A stretch of 64,000 nucleotides of DNA, from positions 7,749,501-7,813,500 of the forward strand of contig NW_024104532.1 in the NCBI RefSeq assembly GCF_003945595.2, in the 5' to 3' direction. The translations under genes were made by a program, and so were the position numbers. The notes beneath the pieces are model-generated. The model worked only from the letters and a program-made list of their open reading frames with translations, ran no database searches and was not told the origin of the DNA. This document shows, piece by piece, positions 38,355 to 49,200 of the stretch. Within the stretch, counting starts at the first letter, position 1. The number at the start of each line of letters is the position of its first letter. The stretch is from Pipra filicauda (lineage: Eukaryota > Chordata > Aves > Passeriformes > Pipridae).

Positions 38355-38867
38355 TGTTATGGTTGGCAGCTGAACCTCACACAGCTCACTACCCACCAAT
38401 GGAAAGGGGGAGAGGATAGAAAGGGTAAAAGTGAGAAAACTTGTGGTTTGAGATAAAAGCAATTTCATGGTGAAAGCAAAACCTGTGCATAAGTAAAGCA
38501 AAACAAGGAATTCATTCACTGCTTCCCATCCCCAGGACAGCCGGGCCCCATCACACATTGGTTACTTGGGAAGACAGATGTCATCACTGTGAACATCCCT
38601 ACTTTATACACTGAGCATGATTCCATACATGTGGGATATCCCTGGGGTCTGACCCAGCTGTGTCTCCTCCCAGCTCCTTGTGCACCCTCAGCCTCCTCAC
38701 TGCTGGGGTGGGGTGGTGTCCAGGAAAGGCCTTGGCTCTGTGCAAGCACTGCTCAGCAAACAACTAAAGCATCCATGTGTTATTAAACCATTTCCAGCAC
38801 AAATCCCAAACACTGCCTATACCATGCTGTTAAGAAAATTAACTCTATGCCAGCCAAAACTTGCACA
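38355..38867 (-). repeat. ERV long terminal repeat (513 bp)
   Basis: The LTR reads on the minus strand from TGTGCAAG (38867) to ATAACA (38355), giving the canonical TG...CA ends. The start block TTTTGGCTGG-CATAGAGTTAATTTTCTT and the middle block with GCTGAGCAGTGCTTG are typical of this avian LTR family. A TATA box (TATAAA) lies at the complement of 38604-38609 next to a TGCTCAGTG block. The usual poly(A) signal position near 38460-38480 reads ATGAAA instead of ATTAAA, so the signal looks mutated. This is the 5' LTR because the primer binding site follows it directly. It could in principle retain promoter or enhancer activity toward lower coordinates. Confidence 0.85.
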
Positions 38868-39932
38868 GCAATTTATGAAAAGTGTTGGGTTTAATGCTTC
38901 TTTCCAGTCTGCAAACTTTCAAACAACCTATTTTTATTTTTAATTATAAGCATCTCAGCTTCCCCAGGCATTTATTCCTCAATCCCATAATGTAAAGTAC
39001 ATCCATTCTAGTAGTGTTTTAAAATGTACATTTTTCTCAAGCTTATGGGTGGGTTTACAAATATGATCTCCCTTGTATTCTAAACAATCTCTGCTACCCA
39101 GTGCATATCGTAAGGAATTAAATTCTCCAATGTGGATCTGTTCATTTAAAGGTACATTTGGATATGTAGTTAAGAGAAATGGTTCCTAGAAATGACAGAG
39201 GAATTTATAGCATCTAGTAGCCATAAACAGCTCAATATTGCAAATGTGCATCCAAGAAACCTGAGAAAGGAACTAATATTTTAAGTGCCAGGCCTATTTA
39301 TGGCATTGCAGGAATGATGGCAATAATTGCAGCTAAATAAAATAATAGCCTATCATGGCTATAAGGCAGCTGTAGCACAAGAGATGGCCCTATATATATG
39401 ATGATACTTTTGGAAACAAAGCACCATGTTTCTGTTTGTTTTTTAAGGTTTCCTGACTGATCCTAACGTAAGCAAGTAGCAAGGGAAGGACTGTGACAAA
39501 CAACTGAGGCCCTCACTCTGAGAGCATTTGCATTCTTCAGCTGACTTGCTGAGCTCCACTGAGGGCAGTCACATACAAGTCTTGTTTGCAGTAGGGTTGC
39601 CAGGTGCTTTCATAATCAGGCCTCGAGTCTGGCAAAGCTATTAACCAGACAGTTTATTCAAACATCTCTGCAGACCCTTTGTAGTCCCCTGTACACTTTT
39701 CAAGTTAAGCCTGTGCTGATACACCTTGCTGGCTCAGTGTCTCTGTCTCCACTCTCTGGGTCCCGTTGTCCCCAGGGATTCTCTCAGCGCACGGTTGTGT
39801 GTGCAGAGGGGGGGGTCTCAGCTGCCATCATCGGTGCAGGACCATCTGCCCTGGGCAACATCAGCTTTTATGATGTGGTTAATGGGTATTTGGGTAGAGC
39901 TGCCTTGGCTTCTGCTTCATTCCCAAGTGATT
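38868..39932. other. Unique DNA between ERV and CR1
   Basis: AT-rich host-like sequence follows the LTR. From about 39500 to 39930 the composition becomes GC-richer, with a run of eight G's near 39809-39816. I do not recognise this last part; it may be unique DNA or another old repeat next to the CR1 insertion. Confidence 0.5.
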
Positions 39933-40452
39933 CTTCCCCTGTACTCAGCGCTGGTGAGGCCACCCCTGGAGTGCTGTGTCCAGCTCTGGGCCCCTCAGTT
40001 CAGGAAGGATGTCGAGGTGCTGGAGCAGGTCCAGAGAAGGGCAGTGAGGCTGGGGAACAGTCTGGAGCACAAGTCCTATGAGAAGCAGCTAAGGGAGCTG
40101 GGGTTGTTCAGCCTGGAGAAGAGGAATCTCAGGGGAGACCTCCTCACTCCCTACAACTCCCTGACAGGAGGCTGTGTGGAGATCGGTCTCCTCTCCCAGG
40201 AACCAGCAGTAGGACAGGAAGGCAAAATCTCGGGATGCACCAGTGGAGGTTCAGGTTGGACATTAGGATGAAGTTCGGCACAGAAAGAGTGATTGGGCAT
40301 TGGAATGGGCTGCCCGGGGAGGTGGTGGAGTCGCTGTCCCTGGAGGTGTTTAAGAAGAGACTGGATCTGTCATGTTCTAGTTGAGAAGGTGGTGTTGGGT
40401 CATAGGTTGGACTTATCTCAGAGGCCTTTTCCAACCTAGTTGATTCTGTGAT
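39933..40452 (+). mobile_element. CR1 LINE, best-preserved 3' fragment (about 520 bp)
   Basis: A plus-strand CR1 copy runs from the C-terminal part of ORF2 to the 3' end. Hallmarks in order are CCTGTACTCAGCGCTGGTGA (near 39937), GTGCTGGAGCAGGTCCAGAG near 40018, GGGGTTGTTCAGCCTGGAGA near 40101, GGGGAGACCTCCTCACT near 40133, GGGCTGCCCGGGGAGGTGGT near 40307, and GAGGCCTTTTCCAACCTAGT near 40421. The terminal ATTCTGTGA lies at 40442-40450. It is 5'-truncated as most CR1 copies are. The LINE encodes an endonuclease/reverse transcriptase; this copy is dead. Confidence 0.95.
39942..40384 (+). pseudogene. CR1 ORF2 C-terminal relic, frameshifted
   Basis: Translation from 39942 gives the recognisable C-terminal end of the CR1 polyprotein, downstream of the reverse transcriptase catalytic core: [10 protein letters not shown], then [11 protein letters not shown], then [12 protein letters not shown] and [12 protein letters not shown]. 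The first frame degenerates near 40210. The family-like reading resumes in a different frame from about 40229 (FRLDIR, then [23 protein letters not shown]) and ends at the stop TGA at 40382-40384. A frameshift therefore lies between about 40210 and 40228. No start codon, endonuclease domain or catalytic residues are present. The apparent 181-codon open frame starting at 39726 joins unrelated upstream sequence to this relic. Confidence 0.85.
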
Positions 40453-43400
40453 AAGAAAAGCTTGGTGTATGACTTTTATTTGAAAAAGGTGTGTTGTTTC
40501 TAAACCCACTACGGAAGAGCAATGCACTGCTTTCAGCCTATTTGTGTGCATTAGCACTGCAGGATTAGCTAAGCAGCAGGTTTAGGTTTGTCCTGTTATT
40601 TAGATGTGAAAATAAGAAGCAGGAAACATCTGACATTTAGAAAGAGAGAAGAAAATATGAACTTCTTAAATGCTAGCATCCATTGAGAGAAGGCAGAGCT
40701 CATCTTTCTTTAAATAATTTGAAAAATATTTTAGTGCTTATTTAATGTGTATTTCTCTGAGTTTGTTCTCCTGTGCTGCTTTTCTGAGTTTTCTGGGGCT
40801 GAAAAATTGTACTTCTAATGGAAATAGAGTAGAACACATGCTAGTATATGCTTTACAAACCTTGTGGAGTTTTTGTAACCCAAGTGAGAGCTTGAAGTTG
40901 TCGCTAAATACACAACATGCAACAGGAGAGAGGATAGAAGATAAAGAGAGACCTATTTTTACTAGATATTAGTTGTTCACAGCAGTCTGTGCTGCTGCAC
41001 ACCAGCATTCACAGCCAAGCCCTGTCATTACCCATTGCAGTCTTGGTTCTCCTCTTTCTTTTACATTCTTGCAGTGTAACCTTTATTAGTGTTTTATGCA
41101 CGCTTCTTTTTTAGAGTGCTGGAAAATAATGAAGTTGTTCTAATTTCATTGCTGTGTGAGTGCTCTGTCAAATTGAGAAGCTGGTTCATCTTAATCTCAA
41201 TTCTAAAGGGCCTTTTCTCTTTAGCAACTATCCAAGGAAAACCTATGTACAGTCTCTATTGGAAGCTTTCACGTCATTCCATTGCTTCATGAAGAATTTA
41301 TTGATTTCATGAAGTATGTCTAAGCAATGCATCAGTAATTTATGAAGCTTTCATCATCATTTTTGCAGACTGAGGGCATGTGGGAAATATCATTTGTGCC
41401 ACTGGAATGATGCTTAGAAGACAAAAATGAACACATCCAACAGGCTGTGTTACAGCACCAGTTTTGGCTGGGCTTCAAATATGGAAATCATTTGTTCTTG
41501 TTAATGTAACATCTGAAAAAAAATTGAGAGGGATGTTTTTTACATCTTACTTCATGTTTTCCTTCTTTTAAAGACAAACTTTGGTGGACCATTTAGTGCA
41601 GAAGTGACTGGAATAGGGAACTCTGCATTCTAGTCTGTTGGCATTATTACACCAATGTCAATGAGGCTGGTGCCCCTACTTCTTTTTCTAAGTCATTGAA
41701 ACCCAGACAAAATGCCCTGCTGGGCCTCTCTGTGGCCCAAGGGGAGAGTTATGGCATTCTCATTTCCCAGCTGAGCTGTACAGCTCCCACTTGGAGCTCT
41801 GGGACCCAGCAGGCAGGAAGTTATTTTATGTGGATGGAGGAAAGACAATACAGTCTGATGTCAGTTGTGAACTCGTCTCCCTCCTTTTGGGACATGCTGG
41901 TTTTTACAAGGCCACCTCTGATAAATTTGTTATTGGAAATAAGGTGTGTCCCTGTGCCATTTTCAGTTTTATCGTGGTGAGCAAGGGAAGAAAAGCTAAA
42001 GATTCCTTTGGGACAATTAAACATTTCTCTTTAGTTAGTTGCCTGGATTGAGTCTTTGAAGCAGTTGATTTATGGACATGCTCATGCACTGGTTATTGCC
42101 AAGCAATCAACTTTAAAACAGAAAATAAAAATGTATATGGTCCTTTTGCTCTGGTTATTCTTTTATGTGCAATGGAGGACATTAAGATTATTTCCTTGAA
42201 GACCTGAGCATTTTGAACTGAATTAAGGATTTGGCAGGGTGTAAAGCATTAAACCTCCCGCATTTTGATTTTAAAGGGCCATTACACTAGTATTGTCATT
42301 TAAATATTTTAAAGGCTTTGTTCTCAAACGTAAAGGGTTAACTGATTATTAGGTGTTTACTACACAAAAGCTTTAGCTTATGTGCAATAATCAGAAGGGT
42401 TATTGTTCTCTGACTGAAAATTTAGGCACTTGGTTTTTATTTACTGACATTTCTTTGGCAACACTGTCAAACTCTTACCTACTCTCCTTAGGCAAGTGAT
42501 AAATATGCAACGTTTACAATAGAGTTATTTTAAAATGTAACTTAAACAGTACCTGTAGCACACTAAGGTGAAAACTTCAGTGTTTACATGTGCTGAGCCC
42601 GGGCATTACTCCTGGAAACTTCTGTTGCTGAAGTCAGTAAGAACACAATCAACACATGTTCCAGTAAGCTGGAAAAAGGCTTCCTTTCCTTTGATTCACC
42701 TTGACTGAAAAACAGAAACGTGGAAGAAGTTGTTGTTAATGCAGGTTTCATTTGATTGTGAGACTGAAAGAAAGTACACATGAAAGCCATCTGTTGATAA
42801 TTGAAACAGCAATATCTATTCTTAACAGTTCAGCTGGATTATACTAATAGAGATTTTGAGAGAACGGGGAGTTTGGTGGAACAGGTTTGGAAGCAGAGCC
42901 ATTTATCCTTCTAAAGCAAGCTTGTAAAATATCAATTTGTGTAATTAAGTTTTACAAATTGAAATAAAAATCCTAGTGAAAATTAAGCCAGTGATACAAA
43001 GATATCTATGAAGCTTCTTTTATTTTCATCAAAGAAACATGTTTCCTGGCTGGCTGTATGTAAATAGATGCCTTGAAAATGTCCAGTATCCACAGGAATA
43101 TCTGGATAGGAACCAAAATACCCATTCAAGCTATTCTTTAATATCTTTTTAGAACATATGTTTTGCTCTAGATTATAAAGAGCTAACAAGTATCCACTTG
43201 GTATAGAAATCCCTAATTATACATTGAAAAGCTTCATAAGAGAAAAATTCTGAAAGTGCTAGAACATGGTCTTGTGTTCATGGCTGAATGAATATCCTTG
43301 GCACCAGTGATCTCCAGTTCACTGAAGGGGGAAATCAGGAGTGCCAAATAATTAGCTAAAGGTGCTTGGCAGGTTATAGATTGAATGCTTGTGATACAGA

Positions 43401-45759
43401 TGTACCCACTGCATGTGTTGTATTGTTCACAAACATTGTAAGTAAGTCATATAAATTGCATTTTTAGTGCAGAAACTGCGTTCAGGTCACGGGTTTTTTG
43501 CATCATGAATTATTGTGATTGGGAGAGGTGGGTGTGTGGAATAATTTAAAGGCATTCATCCTGATCTGCTCTGGTTTTTCCAGTTTCTTATTGTGGTGGG
43601 TTTTTTTTTTTCTTTTAAAGAAAGACCAGAGTATATGGCCAAGGAAAATGAAACTCGTCACCTTTCCCACCACCTACATGTATGCTTTGAGCTATAATAA
43701 TACAGGCATTTTCTGTGTGGGCCGGTACTTCAGTGAAAGTCGGGGTAGTTTCATTAAATTTGTACTTATAAGGCATTGGTACACACATTTTAGTTGTAGA
43801 TCCTTTTTCTGCTTATAGAGATGCAAACTGGAATTTCAACATACTTTCTCTTTCAATTGCTTGTTCCCTTTCTTTAATACAATTTTTAAACTCCCTGGTT
43901 TCCTTAAGTAGGTTTTCCCAAGTTTAGTTCCATCTAATTTTTAAAGCTACAATAGCAGGGAGAAGAATGAAAGTGAACAGGAAATAGCCCTAAAGTTTTT
44001 ATAAGATTATCTAAATATGGAGAAATTTAATTTGGTATTGTTCTAAAAATGTGTAAATCCATCCAGAAGAACAACAGAACTAGAACAACTCAGCCCTAAA
44101 ACAACACAAAGTATACAGTATGAAGGTTAAAGACTTAATGAAAGGATTAAAGCACTCCTAGGGGTATTCTCTATGCACCTGCCCTGTGTTTTATGAGTTC
44201 TGCTGTTGAGAGATCCACTCCAGGTTTATCCCTGCCAGAGGATATTTTGTGTGGAAGCTGATTCTTTCATTTATATATCCATAGGATATATATTCTTACA
44301 TGCATAGGATATATGTTCCCATGTACATACAAATAGGTTACCCACATAATCTTTTATACGGTCACATGTCCACAAGGGCATCAGAAGAGCACAGTTCCCC
44401 CCCTCAAATAACGTGACCACATTTTTCAAGCAACTTTTGACATTTTGGGTTTCCAGCCTTGTCCTGGCATTCCGGATTTTTACACTTTCTAGATCCCTTG
44501 AGGGTGCCAAGCCAGTAGCACTGGCAGCAGCCTGGCAGCCTGGCTTTCCCAAGGGTGTCTGTTATTCAGACTTCCTGCTAGTTCTCAGCTGGCCTTTTCA
44601 TACCTTTTCTGGGCTATCCCTGTTGTTGGGCCATTTTCCCTTCTCTGCTTCAGGGAAGTAGTTAAAACCTTGTCCCTCCTGACTCAAAACTAGTACAGCC
44701 AGGTTGATCAGACTGTTCTGCATTTGTATTCAAGACTGTAGATCCTCATTCTCTGTTGGAAATCATGTATCTGGTGTTGTCAGAAGGGATTGTCCATTGG
44801 TGTTACAATGAACTTTATGAAGGGAATCTGCTGCTCTGTTCCCTGTTCTGCCTTCTCTACCTGATATTTTAAGGTAGCCCTTGCAGGAAGGAACAGCTCC
44901 CTCCCTCTGCTTCAATGCTCTGTCATTCCTCATCAGCTTCCAATGCCAGAAACCCAAGTGGATGTTGCTTCTAAGGCTGAGCTAAAGAAATCCTCTGTGT
45001 AGAAGTAATTTTCTATGCTCACTTTTTGGAGTTTAAAAAGTAAACAGCATATGTCCAAGAGTGTGTGGGAGGCGAAAAATGCATACACTTAACAACTTGT
45101 GTGCTTCACAAAGCGTGGACTAGCTTGCTGCAGAAACACAGTGCTGATACTGATAGCATGTGCTTGACAGAAATTTGTAGGAAGAGAATAACCTTAATAA
45201 AGTGTGTGAATCATTAAGAGTCGAATGGAATTATACTGAAATAGTTAATGCATATAAACCAAATGTCATGTTTTTGCATAAAATATTTTTTCTGTATGTT
45301 TTGCACACGGATTTGTATCTAATACAGTCCTCTTACTAAAGGTTCACTCCTGTATTTACATTTATGCTTAACTTCAAGCTCACAGATATCAAAACAAACA
45401 CTGACACAAAACTGATTACACGTGCAAGTGCTCATTTATGCCGTGTACAGGGATGGGATTTTTTTTCCTCTATCCTTTCCTTTGGTTTAATCACGTGAGT
45501 GAAACTCAAGGGCAATTGGTGTGGTGTCAGTCTGGGAGACCACTCTCACTTCTCTACATTCACCCCCCCAATATCCAGTCCTTACAGTAATGTCCACGTT
45601 TGGTTTTCAGCCAGCAATTTTGTTATCAGTCAGAGAAAACTTTCCTGAGATACTGGGCTTGTGAGAATTATTATTTTTTTTTTTCCAAAGTACTTTATTC
45701 CTAAATGTCAATCACAGAATGTCTTTGTTTATAATCTCTTAAAGCCGTTGGAGAGGCTC
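40453..45759. other. Unique non-coding DNA, no gene seen
   Basis: AT-rich unique DNA with no accepted gene. It includes the possible regulatory block at 42060-42520 and two similar CATAGGATATAT segments near 44280-44312 that look like a small local duplication. Scattered frames under 100 codons match nothing I know. Confidence 0.5.
42060..42520. promoter_or_regulatory. Possible conserved non-coding element
   Basis: Repeat-free AT-rich DNA with paired factor-binding-like words. SOX-like CAATAA at 42385-42390 faces TTATTG at 42400-42405 as an inverted pair with a nine-base gap. TGATTTATGG near 42068, GGCCATTACACTAG near 42278 and GATAAATATGCAACGTTTAC near 42499 add further AT-rich words. No open frame crosses it. 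The call is by texture only. Confidence 0.28.
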
Positions 45760-46220
45760 TGTGTGAATGTCATGATCGGAGCGATTTGAGTGGTTCTCTG
45801 ATGTGATAAGGATGCTTTTAGCTCGTGTTTTGGGAAGGTCTCTGAGCACACGTCAGCAAGCCCACACAGAGGCTCCGTGCCATCTGCTGCTCACACCGGA
45901 GAAGATGGAAACTGGGGGCTGGATTAGGTGCTCAGCGAAGATTTTTCTGCTGTTGTTACTGTAACGTCAGGCTGGACCTTCACAAAGCAGAGCAAATCAT
46001 TAGGAGATTTGCATGTTTTAGCAGCAGGAGTCAGGCGGACCAAAGGCAAAAGATGATGAATACCCCTTTGAACCAGCCAACCCCACCTCCGAGGGCTTGT
46101 CCGGAGCATCTCGCTCCTCTCCCGCAGCCCTCGCGGTCACCGGCCCCGCCGACGCCTGACAAAGCCTGACTTAATGACTTTCTGCACCACATTCACTCGG
46201 TGTACATTAATGAGGATTTT
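45760..46220. promoter_or_regulatory. Possible enhancer with CpG cluster, octamer and CRE-like site
   Basis: This block stands out against its surroundings. It contains a perfect octamer ATTTGCAT (46007-46014) and a CRE-like TGACGTTA on the minus strand (45962-45969). A CCCCTTTGAA word near 46063 resembles a TCF/LEF site. A compact cluster of about ten CpGs lies in roughly 65 bases (46090-46154) within an otherwise CpG-poor window. TAATGA-type words follow (46173 and 46208). CpG survival in bird DNA implies low germline methylation or constraint. It is too short for a standard CpG-island promoter. Enhancer or alternative promoter are both possible. Confidence 0.4.
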
Positions 46221-49200
46221 TTAGTTGTGTTCTTGCTTTTTGTCTCTTTTAAGACTACTTTCAGTGTTTTAGCATCATGTTCAAAAGGCTAGTCAGACTC
46301 GTGTGCTCGCAGCCTCATTAAAATTCTGTTCTGCACATCCTCTGACTCACACTTTATAATCTATCAGAACACCTGTTTTCTTTACAATGGCCACAAGGCA
46401 GCTCAAAACACTGTGGTATTTAGCATTTAATAATGAGCACAAGATATGTATTTTTTGACACTTAAAATTTCCTTTAGAAAAGCGTATGGAAAAAAATCCT
46501 GGTTGGAATGAATTATCTGAGTTCTCTCCTCTTCCCTCCCCTCCTCCCCATGTTTCACTGTTTGAATTTTGACAGAACTCAGTAATTCTGTGGCAAATGG
46601 AGAATTCCTGCATGACATTAGGCAGTGGTCATGAGGAGCAGTGCTGAAATCCACGGGGCAATCCCTTTACCCACAGTATTAACAATTTTTAGATTTGTTA
46701 GGGCAGGAAGCGATTGAGATTTGTATCCACATTTAAATAAGAGCCCTTCACAAGCAGTTCATTGTAACTCTACCCCTATGAGGATGCTTAGAAGCTTAAG
46801 TATATTGTTAACATCTGTCTCTTTATCATTCCATTACTTAAATCAATAGTGGGCATTGCAAACAATTTTTCCTTTAGTTTCAGGCTTTTTAGAATTGTAG
46901 TATTTAGCTTAGTATTAGCCACTTGATACAGAAGCAGTTTGAGGGCTCAGCATGGGGTTAAAAATGTGATCTCAAAGGGTGAAAGCCTGTCAGTGTTATG
47001 TAAGCGAAGAATCATTTCCCCGTGGATATGAAATTCTGTATCTTTAGTGCCCTAATAGAGGACATAACTGCAAGTTGATTATTGTAATCCTACAGTGTTA
47101 TCTCATCAGTGAGTGGATTAAGGGAGTTCTTTCTGCTGAGGGGTCAGAATAAACATTTTCATTTACTCCCTGCTGTGTCACAGACAAATAGAGGTGTTAT
47201 CTAAGAACGTTTCGCCACACATGGTAAATGTAACCACAGTAATGTATCAATGATTCTTCTTCCAGCTTTCCACTGTCATGCAAAATAGAATATATAGTGA
47301 AAATAAACTCTAGAAATGGTTACTAAAAGGGAACATGGTATTATTATTCTTAATGTAGAAAGTCTTTTTCCTCTTTAATTAAGTTAACTCACCTTGGCTC
47401 AGTTAGTAAAGTTTCGAGTGTGAGATATTGCATGTCATTTTTATCAGGAAAATAAGTTCACTGCCTGAGTTGTTCCAAGAATCAGGGATGTTGTAAAGTA
47501 TTTTAAAGGGGTAGGTTGAAAAGATAAGGAAATAAATGTGCAAGTGGAGGAGATAAGTGTCATAGGCAGATTTAACATCCCGCCTGTTGCAGAACAAAAT
47601 TTCCAAGGAGAATCCCATGCTTAAGAAGGCATTGTGCGTGTTGCTTACCCTACATACCCTTCCAGGGAATTTTCATAAAATACCAGAAGGAGTAGTGATT
47701 TTTCTTTTCCTGCTAAATGTTGTTCTTTTTGAAAACTGCTGCTCCCAAGGTGAAACCTCCTTCTCTGAATGAAACGATGGCAGGGCACATCTGAGTACAA
47801 GAGCTGTTCCTGGTGAGCCAGCAGCCAAACTGTGTGTGGCATCAGAGCACAGGGAGGATCAAGGGTGGCAGCAAATGCAAAGGGAGAACTAGTACCACAT
47901 GAAAGGAAAAGACCTGGAGGTGCCTAATGCAGAGGGTTCCTGAGTCTTGTAAAGCAGGTGTCAGCTGAGCTCTGTGGTCTGAATCACTCGGTAGGTTCTG
48001 CAGGGATTTTATAAATGGAAGAGCCATTCTCATAGATGGCTGTGGAGTTGTTAGCTTCCAGTAATTCTTAGGATGGATTTCTTCCCTATGTGGCTCATAT
48101 ATCTAAAAGATATTTTAAAAATAAATGGGTGACATTCATGGACAATACACTGAGGGGGAAAAAAGTGATCAAAATGCAAAATTGTTGTGGAAATCTGCCA
48201 AGATTCTATAATCTGCAGAGCGTATATCCATATTTTCTTCAAACACAGTGCAAAATAGTGGATGGATGTCTTGATATGCACTGAGTAAAGTATACAAATG
48301 CAACCGAGCTCAAAATTGAAATTGTGTCTCTATAGAGGAAGAAATCTTTAGCAAATTATCTTCTTTGGGAAAGGTAGAGGATCATGACCTTTCCCTTCTA
48401 AAGTGCCTGTTGTCCCCATCACCTTCTTGCCTTCCAGGCAGAGGTCTGCACAAAGATCAATTCCAGCAATGCTGATGTAAGACCCCCTACCTAGATCCTG
48501 TCCCCCTTCTCCTTCCTGCCCCCCTTACAGTTCCTGGAGTTGTGCAGATGGAATTTCACAGGTGAAGTTTCCCCATCAGTTTACCAAATTAACACTCAGT
48601 TTGGGGTTTCTTTGTGGTTTGGTTTGGTTTGGTTTTGTTTTAAGGGGGTTTTTTTGTTTGTTTTGGGCGTTTTTTGGGGAGGAGGGGATTTTGTTTTGTT
48701 TGTTCTGTTGGGTTTTTTTCAGAATGGAGCAGTTACTCCAAGTCAGGTGCTCAGCTCCTGTGTTTGCAGTTGTGAGCTGAGCGGGGGAGAGCTGGCAGGC
48801 CGGGCAGGGATGAGTGGGTGCGAGAGGAGGAGGGTAGGATCTGTTTACACTGGGTTCAGCACCAGCAAAAATTACAGCATGGAACTGCACTCTCAGCAGA
48901 CAATTTGATTACTGAGGCACTGCTCCAAGCACATGATTTATCCACGTAGCTCAACACAGATAGGAATAGAGCCAGCGTGCTAATGCAAAGTAAGAGTTTC
49001 AAATAGAGGTTAATCAGATGTGACAAAATAGAATGAAATACAGACAGAATTAAACAAAACATGTGAGTGTTGTATAAAAGAGCGAACTCAAACCACTAAA
49101 CAGAATAAAACATAAAATACTAGTTACATGACACACTAAAATCTGCTTGAATGTGGTTTGCCACATGACAGGTTTCATTATATCATTCATTTGACAAAAA

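Larger units (their letters stand above)
37575..38867 (-). mobile_element. Truncated endogenous retrovirus: 5' LTR plus leader
   Basis: This minus-strand avian ERV remnant keeps only its 5' end. Read on the minus strand it begins with an LTR at 38867 and ends that LTR at 38355. A lysine-type primer binding site follows, then about 750 bases of leader ending near 37575-37600. The leader's inner half is a tandem array. I see no gag, protease, polymerase or envelope sequence and no second LTR. The flanks on both sides are ordinary AT-rich host DNA. The LTR resembles a family repeatedly seen in bird genomes; I do not assign a database name. The primer binding site points to a class II (ERVK-like) element. 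Confidence 0.85.

Noticed and set aside
39726..40271. 181-codon plus frame, longest in the window
   Set aside because: From residue 73 it is a CR1 ORF2 relic, and the upstream part is unrelated sequence. It is not a host gene.
45700..45715. CAATCACAGAATG, resembling an inverted CR1 end
   Set aside because: No following CR1 block (GGTTGGAA and so on) is present.
48540..48908. 122-codon plus and 104-codon minus frames
   Set aside because: Their composition is dictated by the G/T-skewed tract.
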